Shown piece by piece: positions 1 to 11,581 of a DNA stretch of 64,000 bases (position 1 is the stretch's first letter; each line of letters begins with the position of its first letter). Source of the DNA: Auanema rhodensis. Lineage: Eukaryota > Nematoda > Chromadorea > Rhabditida > Rhabditidae. The stretch covers positions 20,036,688 to 20,100,687 of the forward strand of contig OZ059895.1 in assembly GCA_964057225.1 (NCBI GenBank), given 5' to 3'. Made by a program: the position numbers and the translations under genes. Under the pieces are notes generated by a model. That model was not told where the DNA came from. It searched no databases and was given only the letters and a program-made list of their open reading frames with translations.

Positions 1-3000
1 GAGCGTTTCTCAATGTATTATAGTGCATTCGATGCGGATTTTTAAGCTGCGTCGATCTGTGTTATCAGATTTGCGCTAGCTTAAAAATGCACCGAGATAT
101 CAACTGATATATGTTCACACTTATATCCTCGATTTTCACCCTGAAGAAATTATTTTTTCGTTGAATAACATTGTCCATCGTCTTTGCCTTGAAAAAAGGA
201 ATCTAAAAACATCTTCTTTTTGCTAAATTATTTTGAAATTTTTCGAAAAAATTTTTGTCAAAATGTTTTTGGAAGCAATGTTGAGTGTACATGGAAACTC
301 AACATACACTAATGCATCATTTTTCAAACGATCATAACTAATTTTTGTATTGAGCGTTTCTCAATGTAGTATAGTGCATTCGATGCGGATTTTTAAGCTG
401 CGTCGATCTGTGTTATCAGATTTGCGCTAGCTTAAAAATGCACCGAGATATCAACTGATATATGTTCACACTTATATCCTCGATTTTCACCCTGAAGAAA
501 TTATTTTTTCGTTGAATAACATTGTCCATCGTTTTTGCCTTGAAAAACGGAATCTAAAAACATCTACTTCTTGCTAAATTATTCTGAAATTTTTCGAAAA
601 AATTTTTGTCAAAATGTTTTTGGAAGCAATGTTGAGTGTACATGGAAACTCAACATACACTAATGCATCATTTTTCAAACGATCATAACTAATTTTTGTA
701 TTAAGCGTTTCTCAATGTAGTATAGTGCATTCGATGCGGATTTTTAAGCTGCGTCGATCTGTGTTATCAGATTTGCGCTAGCTTAAAAATGCACCGAGAT
801 ATCAACTGATATAAGTTCACACTTATATCCTCGATTTTCACCCTGAAGAATTAATTTTTTCGTTGAATAACATTGTCCATCGTCTTTGCCTTGAAAAAAG
901 GAATCTAAAAACATCTACTTTTTGCTGAATTATTTTGAAATTTTTCGAAAAAATTTTTGTCAAAATGTTTTTGGAAGCAATATTGAGTGTACATGGAAAC
1001 TCAACATACACTAATGCATCATTTTTCAAACGATCATAACTAATTTTTGTATTGAGCGTTTCTCAATGTATTATAGTGCATTCGATGCGGATTTTTAAGC
1101 TGCGTCGATCTGTGTTATCAGATTTGCGCTAGCTTAAAAATGCACCGAGATATCAACTGATATATGTTCACACTTATATCCTCGATTTTCACCCTGAAGA
1201 AATTATTTTTTCGTTGAATAACATTGTCCATCGTTTTTGCCTTGAAAAACGGAATCTAAAAACATCTACTTCTTGCTAAATTATTCTGAAATTTTTCGAA
1301 AAAATTTTTGTCAAAATGTTTTTGGAAGCAATGTTGAGTGTACATGGAAACTCAACATACACTAATGCATCATTTTTCAAACGATCATAACTAATTTTTG
1401 TATTAAGCGTTTCTCAATGTAGTATAGTGCATTCGATGCGGATTTTTAAGCTGCGTCGATCTGTGTTATCAGATTTGCGCTAGCTTAAAAATGCACCGAG
1501 ATATCAACTGATATAAGTTCACACTTATATCCTCGATTTTCACCCTGAAGAAATTATTTTTTCGTTGAATAACATTGTCCATCGTCTTTGCCTTGAAAAA
1601 AGGAATCTAAAAACATCTACTTCTTGCTAAATTATTTTGAAATTTTTCGAAAAAATTTTTGTCAAAATGTTTTTGGAAGCAATGTTGAGTGTACATGGAA
1701 ACTCAACATACACTAATGCATCATTTTTCAAACGATCATAACTAATTTTTGTATTGAGCGTTTCTCAATGTAGTATAGTGCATTCGATGCGGATTTTTAA
1801 GCTGCGTCGATCTGTGTTATCAGATTTGCGCTAGCTTAAAAATGCACCGAGATATCAACTGATATAAGTTCACACTTATATCCTGGATTTTCACCCTGAA
1901 GAAATTATTTTTTCGTTGAATAACATTGTCCATCGTCTTTGCCTTGAAAAACAGGAATCTAAAAACATCTACTTCTTGCTAAATTATTCTGAAATTTTTC
2001 GAAAAAATTTTTGTCAAAATGTTTTTGGAAGCAATGTTGAGTGTACATGGAAACTCAACATACACTAATGCATCATTTTTCAAACGATCATAACTAATTT
2101 TTGTATTAAGCGTTTCTCAATGTAGTATAGTGCATTCGATGCGGATTTTTAAGCTGCGTCGATCTGTGTTATCAGATTTGCGCTAGCTTAAAAATGCACC
2201 GAGATATCAACTGATATAAGTTCACACTTATATCCTGGATTTTCACCCTGAAGAAATTATTTTTTCGTTGAATAACATTGTCCATCGTCTTTGCCTTGAA
2301 AAACAGGAATCTAAAAACATCTACTTCTTGCTAAATTATTTTGAAATTTTTCGAAAAAATTTTTGTCAAAATGTTTTTGGAAGCAATGTTGAGTGTACAT
2401 GGAAACTCAACATACACTAATGCATCATTTTTCAAACGATCATAACTAATTTTTGTATCAAGCGTTTCTCAATGTAGTATAGTGCATTCGATGCGGATTT
2501 TTAAGCTGCGTCGATCTGTGTTATCAGATTTGCGCTAGCTTAAAAATGCACCGAGATATCAACTGATATAAGTTCACACTTATATCCTCGATTTTCACCC
2601 TGAAGAATTAATTTTTTCGTTGAATAACATTGTCCATCGTCTTTGCCTTGAAAAAAAAAATCTGAAAACAACTACTTTTTGCTAAATTATTTTGAAATTT
2701 TTCGAAAAAATTTTTGTCAAAATGTTTTTGGAAACAATGTTGAGTGTACATGGAAACTCAACATACACTAATGCATCATTTTTCAAACGATCATAACTAA
2801 TTTCTGTATTGAGCGTTTCTCAATGTAGTATAGTGCATTCGATGCGGATTTTTAAGCTGCGTCGATCTGTGTTATCAGATTTGCGCTAGCTTAAAAATGC
2901 ACCGAGATATCAACTGATATATGTTCACACTTATATCCTCGATTTTCACCCTGAAGAAATTATTTTTTCGTTGAATAACATTGTCCATCGTCTTTGCCTT

Positions 3001-3198
3001 GAAAAAAGGAATCTAAAAACATCTTCTTTTTGCTAAATTATATTGAAATTTTTCGAAAAAATTTTTGTCAAAATGTTTTTGGAAGCAATGTTGAGTGTAC
3101 ATGGAGACTCAACATACACTAATGCATCATTTTTCAAACGATCATAACTAATTTTTGTATTGAGCGTTTCTCAATGTAGTATAGTGCATTCGATGCGG

Positions 3199-3249
3199 AT
3201 TTTTAAGCTGCGTCGATCTGTGTTATCAGATTTGCGCTAGCTTAAAAAT
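3199..3249. other. Long dyad (potential cruciform/hairpin), monomer 38-88
   Basis: Shown in the representative monomer and present in nearly every copy. ATTTTTAAGCT (38-48) and AGCTTAAAAAT (78-88) are perfect 11-bp inverted arms. Beyond a single bulged T at 77, GCG (49-51) pairs with CGC (74-76). After a weak three-base internal loop (52-54 with 71-73), ATCTG (55-59) pairs with CAGAT (66-70) around the loop TGTTAT. That gives 19 Watson-Crick pairs in 51 bases. Function is unknown; it could be a protein-binding dyad, a cruciform or an RNA hairpin if transcribed. Confidence 0.85.
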
Positions 3250-3391
3250 GCACCGAGATATCAACTGATATATGTTCACACTTATATCCTCGATTTTCAC
3301 CCTGAAGAAATTATTTTTTCGTTGAATAACATTGTCCATCGTCTTTGCCTTGAAAAAAGGAATCTAAAAACATCTTCTTTTTGCTAAATTA

Positions 3392-3431
3392 TTTTGAAAT
3401 TTTTCGAAAAAATTTTTGTCAAAATGTTTTT
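3392..3431. other. Spaced A/T-tracts, possible curved DNA, monomer 231-270
   Basis: A/T-tracts lie at 231-234, 239-243, 246-256 (A6 then T5), 260-263 and 266-270, with centres near 232, 241, 251, 261 and 268. Spacing close to 10 bp over four centres would add up to intrinsic bending. A 12-bp self-complementary TTTTTCGAAAAA (239-250) sits in the middle. Sequence here is nearly constant in all copies. Confidence 0.7.
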
Positions 3432-3440
3432 GGAAGCAAT

Positions 3441-3464
3441 GTTGAGTGTACATGGAAACTCAAC
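3441..3464. other. 7-bp hairpin, monomer 280-303
   Basis: GTTGAGT (280-286) and ACTCAAC (297-303) are perfect arms around a 10-base loop. An overlapping alternative pairs AGTGTA (284-289) with TACACT (305-310), so two stems are mutually exclusive. The A280 allele of some monomers (GCAATATTG) opens the outermost pair of the first stem. Confidence 0.75.
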
Positions 3465-5618
3465 ATACACTAATGCATCATTTTTCAAACGATCATAACT
3501 AATTTTTGTATTGAGCGTTTCTCAATGTAGTATAGTGCATTCGATGCGGATTTTTAAGCTGCGTCGATCTGTGTTATCAGATTTGCGCTAGCTTAAAAAT
3601 GCACCGAGATATCAACTGATATATGTTCACACTTATATCCTCGATTTTCACCCTGAAGAAATTATTTTTTCGTTGAATAACATTGTCCATCGTCTTTGCC
3701 TTGAAAAAAGGAATCTAAAAACATCTACTTCTTGCTAAATTATTTTGAAATTTTTCGAAAAAATTTTTGTCAAAATGTTTTTGGAAGCAATGTTGAGTGT
3801 ACATGGAAACTCAACATACACTAATGCATCATTTTTCAAACGATCATAACTAATTTTTCTATTAAGCGTTTCTTAATGTAGTATAGTGCATTCGATGCGG
3901 ATTTTTAAGCTGCGTCGATCTGTGTTATCAGATTTGCGCTAGCTTAAAAATGCACCAAGATATCAACTGATATATGTTCACACTTATATCCTCGATTTTC
4001 ACCCTGAAGAAATTATTTTTTCGTTGAATAACATTGTCCATCGTCTTTGCCTTGAAAAAAGGAATCTAAAAACATCTACTTCTTGCTAAATTATTTTGAA
4101 ATTTTTCGAAAAAATTTTTGTCAAAATGTTTTTGGAAGCAATGTTGAGTGTACATGGAAACTCAACATACACTAATGCATCATTTTTCAAACGATCATAA
4201 CTAATTTCTGTATTGAGCTTTTCTCAATGTAGTATAGTGCATTCGATGCGGATTTTTAAGCTGCGTCGATCTGTGTTATCAGATTTGCGCTAGCTTAAAA
4301 ATGCACCGAGATATCAACTGATATATGTTCACACTTATATCCTCGATTTTCACCCTGAAGAAATTATTTTTTCGTTGAATAACATTGTCCATCGTCTTTG
4401 CTTTGAAAAAAGGAATCTAAAAACATCTACTTTTTGCTAAATTATTTTGAAATTTTTCGAAAAAATTTTTGTCAAAATGTTTTTGGAAGCAATGTTGAGT
4501 GTACATGGAAACTCAACATACACTAATGCATCATTTTTCAACCGATCATAACTAATTTTTGTATCAAGCGTTTCTCAATGTAGTATAGTGCATTCGATGC
4601 GGATTTTCAAGCTGCGTCGATCTGTGTTATCAGATTTGCGCTAGCTTAAAAATGCACCGAGATATCAACTGATATAAGTTCACACTTATATCCTCGATTT
4701 TCACCTCGAAGAATTAATTTTTTCGTTAAATAACATTGTCCATCGTCTTTGCCTTGAAAAAAGGAATCTAAAAACATCTACTTTTTGCTAAATTATTTTG
4801 AAATTTTTCGAAAAAATTTTTGTCAAAATGTTTTTGGAAGCAATGTTGAGTGTACATGGAAACTCAACATACACTAATGCATCATTTTTCAACCGATCAT
4901 AACTAATTTTTGTATCAAGCGTTTCTCAATGTAGTATAGTGCATTCGATGCGGATTTTCAAGCTGCGTCGATCTGTGTTATCAGATTTGCGCTAGCTTAA
5001 AAATGCACCGAGATATCAACTGATATATGTTCACACTTATATCCTCGATTTTCACCCTGAAGAAATTATTTTTTCGTTGAATAACATTGTCCATCGTCTT
5101 TGCTTTGAAAAAAGGAATCTAAAAACATCTACTTTTTGCTAAATTATGTTGAAATTTTTCGAAAAAATTTTTGTCAAAATGTTTTTGGAAGCAATGTTGA
5201 GTGTACATGGAAACTCAACATACACTAATGCATCATTTTTCAAACGATCATAACTTATTTTTGTATTAAGCGTTTCTCAATGTAGTATAGTGCATTCGAT
5301 GCGGATTTTTAAGCTGCGTCGATCTGTGTTATCAGATTTGCGCTAGCTTAAAAATGCACCGAGATATCAACTGATATAAGTTCACACTTATATCCTCGAT
5401 TTTCACCCTGAAGAATTAATTTTTTCGTTGAATAACATTGTCCATCGTCTTTGCCTTGAAAAAAAAAATCTGAAAACAACTACTTTTTGCTAAATTATTT
5501 TGAAATTTTTCGAAAAAATTTTTGTCAAAATGTTTTTGGAAGCAATGTTGAGTGTACATGGAAACTCAACATACACTAATGCATCATTTTTCAAACGATC
5601 ATAACTAATTTTTGTATC

Positions 5619-8600
5619 AAGCGTTTCTCAATGTAGTATAGTGCATTCGATGCGGATTTTTAAGCTGCGTCGATCTGTGTTATCAGATTTGCGCTAGCTT
5701 AAAAATGCACCGAGATATCAACTGATATAAGTTCACACTTATATCCTCGATTTTCACCCTGAAGAATTAATTTTTTCGTTGAATAACATTGTCCATCGTC
5801 TTTGCCTTGAAAAAAGGAATCTAAAAACATTAACTTTTTGCTAAATTATTTTGAAATTTTTCGAAAAAATTTTTGTCAAAATGTTTTTGGAAACAATGTT
5901 GAGTGTACATGGAAACTCAACATACACTAAAGCATCATTTTGCAAACGATCATAACTAATTTCTGTATTGAGCGTTTCTCAATGTAGTATAGTGCATTCG
6001 ATGCGGATTTTTAAGCTGCATCGATCTGTGTTTTCAGATTTGCGCTAGCTTAAAAATGCACCGAGATATCAACTGATATAAGTTCACACTTACATCCTCG
6101 ATTTTCACCCTGAAGAATTAATTTTTCCGTTGAATAACATTGTCCATCGTCTTTGCCTTGAAAAAAAAAATCTGAAAACATCTACTTTTTGCTAAATTAT
6201 TTTGAAATTTTTCGAAAAAATTTTTGTCAAAATGTTTTTGGAAGCAATGTTGAGTGTACATGGAAACTCAACATACACTAATGCATCATTTTTCAAACGA
6301 TCATAACTAATTTATGTATCGAGCGTTTCTCAATGTAGTATAGTGCATTCGATGCGGATTTTTAAGCTGCGTCGATCTGTGTTATCAGATTTGCGCTAGC
6401 TTAAAAATGCACCGAGATATCAACTGATATAAATTCACACTTAGATCCTCGATTTTCACCCTGAAGAATTAATTTTTTCGTTGAATAACATTGTCCATCG
6501 TCTTTGCCTTGAAAAAAGGAATCTAAAAACATCTACTTTTTGCTGAATTATTTTGAAATTTTTCGAAAAAATTTTTGTCAAAATGTTTTTGGAAGCAATA
6601 TTGAGTGTACATGGAAACTCAACATACACTAATGCATCATTTTTCAAACGATCATAACTAATTTTTGTATCAAGCGTTTCTCAATGTAGTATAGTGCATT
6701 CGATGCGGATTTTTAAGCTGCGTCGATCTGTGTTATCAGATTTGCGCTAGCTTAAAAATGCACCGAGATATCAACTGATATAAGTTCACACTTATATCCT
6801 CGATTTTCACCCTGAAGAATTAATTTTTTCGTTGAATAACATTGTCCATCGTCTTTGCCTTGAAAAAAGGAATCTAAAAACATTAACTTTTTGCTAAATT
6901 ATTTTGAAATTTTTCGAAAAAATTTTTGTCAAAATGTTTTTGGAAACAATGTTGAGTGTACATGGAAACTCAACATACACTAAAGCATCATTTTGCAAAC
7001 GATCATAACTAATTTCTGTATTGAGCGTTTCTCAATGTAGTATAGTGCATTCGATGCGGATTTTTAAGCTGCATCGATCTGTGTTTTCAGATTTGCGCTA
7101 GCTTAAAAATGCACCGAGATATCAACTGATATAAGTTCACACTTACATCCTCGATTTTCACCCTGAAGAATTAATTTTTCCGTTGAATAACATTGTCCAT
7201 CGTCTTTGCCTTGAAAAAAAAAATCTGAAAACATCTACTTTTTGCTAAATTATTTTGAAATTTTTCGAAAAAATTTTTGTCAAAATGTTTTTGGAAGCAA
7301 TGTTGAGTGTACATGGAAACTCAACATACACTAATGCATCATTTTTCAAACGATCATAACTAATTTATGTATCGAGCGTTTCTCAATGTAGTATAGTGCA
7401 TTCGATGCGGATTTTTAAGCTGCGTCGATCTGTGTTATCAGATTTGCGCTAGCTTAAAAATGCACCGAGATATCAACTGATATAAATTCACACTTAGATC
7501 CTCGATTTTCACCCTGAAGAATTAATTTTTTCGTTGAATAACATTGTCCATCGTCTTTGCCTTGAAAAAAGGAATCTAAAAACATCTACTTTTTGCTGAA
7601 TTATTTTGAAATTTTTCGAAAAAATTTTTGTCAAAATGTTTTTGGAAGCAATATTGAGTGTACATGGAAACTCAACATACACTAATGCATCATTTTTCAA
7701 ACGATCATAACTAATTTTTGTATCAAGCGTTTCTCAATGTAGTATAGTGCATTCGATGCGGATTTTTAAGCTGCGTCGATCTGTGTTATCAGATTTGCGC
7801 TAGCTTAAAAATGCACCGAGATATCAACTGATATAAGTTCACACTTATATCCTCGATTTTCACCCTGAAGAATTAATTTTTTCGTTGAATAACATTGTCC
7901 ATCGTCTTTGCCTTGAAAAAAGGAATCTAAAAACATTAACTTTTTGCTAAATTATTTTGAAATTTTTCGAAAAAATTTTTGTCAAAATGTTTTTGGAAAC
8001 AATGTTGAGTGTACATGGAAACTCAACATACACTAAAGCATCATTTTGCAAACGATCATAACTAATTTCTGTATTGAGCGTTTCTCAATGTAGTATAGTG
8101 CATTCGATGCGGATTTTTAAGCTGCATCGATCTGTGTTTTCAGATTTGCGCTAGCTTAAAAATGCACCGAGATATCAACTGATATAAGTTCACACTTACA
8201 TCCTCGATTTTCACCCTGAAGAATTAATTTTTCCGTTGAATAACATTGTCCATCGTCTTTGCCTTGAAAAAAAAAATCTGAAAACATCTACTTTTTGCTA
8301 AATTATTTTGAAATTTTTCGAAAAAATTTTTGTCAAAATGTTTTTGGAAGCAATGTTGAGTGTACATGGAAACTCAACATACACTAATGCATCATTTTTC
8401 AAACGATCATAACTAATTTATGTATTGAGCGTTTCTCAATGTAGTATAGTGCATTCGATGCGGATTTTTAAGCTGCGTCGATCTGTGTTATCAGATTTGC
8501 GCTAGCTTAAAAATGCACCGAGATATCAACTGATATAAGTTCACACTTAGATCCTCGATTTTCACCCTGAAGAATTAATTTTTTCGTTGAATAACATTGT

Positions 8601-8777
8601 CCATCGTCTTTGCCTTGAAAAAAGGAATCTAAAAACATCTACTTTTTGCTGAATTATTTTGAAATTTTTCGAAAAAATTTTTGTCAAAATGTTTTTGGAA
8701 GCAATATTGAGTGTACATGGAAACTCAACATACACTAATGCATCATTTTTCAAACGATCATAACTAATTTTTGTATT
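5619..8777. repeat. Trimer higher-order repeat, 1,053 bp x 3
   Basis: Three consecutive copies at 5619-6671, 6672-7724 and 7725-8777. Each has, in order: a monomer with CAAGCG at its start, ATTAACTTTTT and AAAGCATCATTTTGC; a monomer with GCATCGATC, GTGTTTTCAG, CTTACATCC, TTTTCCGTTG and a long A-run followed by TCTG; and a monomer with CTTAGATCC, GCTGAATTA and GCAATATTG. The first two copies look the same. The third monomer of copy three differs slightly (TATTGAGCG and ATAAGTTC instead of TATCGAGCG and ATAAATTC). Such sharing at a 1,053-bp period shows local amplification of a three-monomer block. Confidence 0.93.
5724..5745. other. Short perfect dyad, monomer 106-127 (A112/T124 variant)
   Basis: GATATAAGT (106-114) and ACTTATATC (119-127) are perfect 9-bp inverted arms around TCAC. 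Only the A112 plus T121 plus T124 allele is perfect. T112, A121 or G124 alleles each introduce one mismatch. The region is adjacent to the ATATCA/TGATAT mini-dyad at 97-110 and is deleted in the 297-bp monomers. Confidence 0.8.
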
Positions 8778-9479
8778 GAGCGTTTCTCAATGTAGTATAG
8801 TGCATTCGATGCGGATTTTTAAGCTGCGTCGATCTGTGTTATCAGATTTGCGCTAGCTTAAAAATGCACCGAGATATCAACTGATATATGTTCACACTTA
8901 TATCCTCGATTTTCACCCTGAAGAAATTATTTTTTCGTTGAATAACATTGTCCATCGTCTTTGCCTTGAAAAAAGGAATCTAAAAACATCTTCTTTTTGC
9001 TAAATTATTTTGAAATTTTTCGAAAAAATTTTTGTCAAAATGTTTTTGGAAGCAATGTTGAGTGTACATGGAAACTCAACATACACTAATGCATCATTTT
9101 TCAAACGATCATAACTAATTTTTGTATTAAGCGTTTCTCAATGTAGTATAGTGCATTCGATGCGGATTTTTAAGCTGCGTCGATCTGTGTTATCAGATTT
9201 GCGCTAGCTTAAAAATGCACCGAGATATCAACTGATATATGTTCACACTTATATCCTCGATTTTCACCCTGAAGAAATTATTTTTTCGTTGAATAACATT
9301 GTCCATCGTCTTTGCCTTGAAAAAAGGAATCTAAAAACATCTTCTTTTTGCTAAATTATTTTGAAATTTTTCGAAAAAATTTTTGTCAAAATGTTTTTGG
9401 AAGCAATGTTGAGTGTACATGGAAACTCAACATACACTAATGCATCATTTTTCAAACGATCATAACTAATTTTTGTATT
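8778..9479. repeat. Two linker monomers between HOR domains
   Basis: Two ordinary L-like monomers, both with T112 and the TCTTCTTTTT version of 214-221. They differ mainly at position 2 (G then A). They lack the trimer markers to the left and the 4-bp deletion markers to the right, so they form the junction between two higher-order domains. Confidence 0.75.
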
Positions 9480-9826
9480 AAGCGTTTCTCAATGTAGTAT
9501 AGTGCATTCGATGCGGATTTTTAAGCTGCGTCGATCTGTGTTATCAGATTTGCGCTAGCTTAAAAATGCACCGAGATATCAACTGATATAAGTTCACACA
9601 TATATCCTCGATTTTCACCCTGAAGAATTAATTTTTTCGTTGAAAAACATTGTCCATCGTCTTTGCCTTGAAAAAAGGAATCTAAAAACATCTATTGCTG
9701 AATTATTTTGAAATTTTTCGAAAAAATTTTTGTCAAAATGTTTTTGGAAGCAATATTGAGTGTACATGGAAACTCAACATACACTAATGCATCATTTTTC
9801 AAACGATCATAACTAATTTTTGTATT
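9480..9826. repeat. 347-bp monomer with 4-bp deletion
   Basis: First of four copies (also starting at 11582, 12982 and 15084) that lack 4 bp around monomer positions 216-219, reading CTATTGCTGAA. All four also carry A121, the GAATTAATT arrangement at 146-154, TTGAAAAAC and A280. The deletion therefore arose once and spread by amplification of a larger unit. Confidence 0.95.
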
Positions 9827-11581
9827 GAGCGTTTCTCAATGTAGTATAGTGCATTCGATGCGGATTTTTAAGCTGCGTCGATCTGTGTTATCAGATTTGC
9901 GCTAGCTTAAAAATGCACCGAGATATCAACTGATATATGTTCACACTTATATCCTCGATTTTCACCCTGAAGAAATTATTTTTTCGTTGAATAACATTGT
10001 CCATCGTCTTTGCCTTGAAAAAAGGAATCTAAAAACATCTTCTTTTTGCTAAATTATTTTGAAATTTTTCGAAAAAATTTTTGTCAAAATGTTTTTGGAA
10101 GCAATATTGAGTGTACATGGAAACTCAACATACACTAATGCATCATTTTTCAAACGATCATAACTAATTTTTGTATTGAGCGTTTCTCAATGTAGTATAG
10201 TGCATTCGATGCGGATTTTTAAGCTGCGTCGATCTGTGTTATCAGATTTGCGCTAGCTTAAAAATGCACCGAGATATCAACTGATATAAGTTCACACTTA
10301 TATCCTGGATTTTCACCCTGAAGAAATTATTTTTTCGTTGAATAACATTGTCCATCGTCTTTGCCTTGAAAAAAGGAATCTAAAAACATCTACTTCTTGC
10401 TAAATTATTTTGAAATTTTTCGAAAAAATTTTTGTCAAAATGTTTTTGGAAGCAATGTTGAGTGTACATGGAAACTCAACATACACTAATGCATCATTTT
10501 TCAAACGATCATAACTAATTTTTGTATTAAGCGTTTCTCAATGTAGTATAGTGCATTCGATGCGGATTTTTAAGCTGCGTCGATCTGTGTTATCAGATTT
10601 GCGCTAGCTTAAAAATGCACCGAGATATCAACTGATATAAGTTCACACATATATCCTCGATTTTCACCCTGAAGAATTAATTTTTTCGTTGAAAAACATT
10701 GTCCATCGTCTTTGCCTTGAAAAAAGGAATCTAAAAACATCTACTTTTTGCTGAATTATTTTGAAATTTTTCGAAAAAATTTTTGTCAAAATGTTTTTGG
10801 AAGCAATATTGAGTGTACATGGAAACTCAACATACACTAATGCATCATTTTTCAAACGATCATAACTAATTTTTGTATTGAGCGTTTCTCAATGTAGTAT
10901 AGTGCATTCGATGCGGATTTTTAAGCTGCGTCGATCTGTGTTATCAGATTTGCGCTAGCTTAAAAATGCACCGAGATATCAACTGATATATGTTCACACT
11001 TATATCCTCGATTTTCACCCTGAAGAAATTATTTTTTCGTTGAATAACATTGTCCATCGTCTTTGCCTTGAAAAAAGGAATCTAAAAACATCTTCTTTTT
11101 GCTAAATTATTTTGAAATTTTTCGAAAAAATTTTTGTCAAAATGTTTTTGGAAGCAATGTTGAGTGTACATGGAAACTCAACATACACTAATGCATCATT
11201 TTTCAAACGATCATAACTAATTTTTGTATTAAGCGTTTCTCAATGTAGTATAGTGCATTCGATGCGGATTTTTAAGCTGCGTCGATCTGTGTTATCAGAT
11301 TTGCGCTAGCTTAAAAATGCACCGAGATATCAACTGATATAAGTTCACACATATATCCTCGATTTTCACCCTGAAGAAATTATTTTTTCGTTGAATAACA
11401 TTGTCCATCGTCTTTGCCTTGAAAAAAGGAATCTAAAAACATCTTCTTTTTGCTAAATTATTTTGAAATTTTTCGAAAAAATTTTTGTCAAAATGTTTTT
11501 GGAAGCAATGTTGAGTGTACATGGAAACTCAACATACACTAATGCATCATTTTTCAAACGATCATAACTAATTTTTGTATT

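Larger units (their letters stand above)
3162..3512. repeat. Representative full-length monomer (L type)
   Basis: This is a typical 351-bp copy, used here as the coordinate frame (monomer position 1 = 3162). Landmarks: long dyad 38-88; GATATC at 96-101; short dyad 106-127; T6 run at 153-158; A6 run at 192-197; spaced A/T-tracts 231-270; hairpin 280-303; ATGCAT at 312-317. Positions 1-105 and about 226-351 hardly vary along the array. Most of the diagnostic variants fall between 112 and 225. The L type has T112, T124, A149/T151, T171 and G199. No internal half-monomer duplication is apparent. Confidence 0.95.
1..5618. repeat. Array segment 1: 16 loosely ordered monomers
   Basis: Sixteen monomers without a strong higher-order period. 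A local dimer is visible at 352-1755, where monomers 352 and 1054 share T-rich variants (GTTTTTGCC, ATTCTG) and alternate with monomers 703 and 1405 (AAGCG start, ATAAG at 110-114). Monomers 1756 and 2108 are 352 bp long through an extra base in the A-run (GAAAAACAGG) and share G130. Monomers 2460 and 5268 share an A-rich variant (A9-A10 followed by TCTG and AACAACTAC). Monomers 4566 and 4917 share C43 and AACCGATC near the end of the monomer that precedes or forms them. The mixture suggests older, less homogenised array. Confidence 0.8.

Noticed and set aside
3187-3206. RNA polymerase III B-box-like ATTCGATGC followed by a T-run
   Set aside because: It matches eight of nine B-box positions, but the first G is missing, no A box is seen upstream at a sensible distance and no tRNA-like fold is visible. 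Chance similarity is likely.
3317-3334. CENP-B-box-like motif at monomer 156-172 (TTCGTTGAA...)
   Set aside because: The left half TTCG and the central A match the known box, but the four bases that should be CGGG are ACAT. Only about five of nine essential bases agree, which is weak in AT-rich DNA.
3162-3512. Monomer built from two half-length (about 175-bp) ancestral repeats
   Set aside because: Apart from a weak resemblance between 11-28 and 276-292 (both starting CAATGT) I see no alignment of the two halves.
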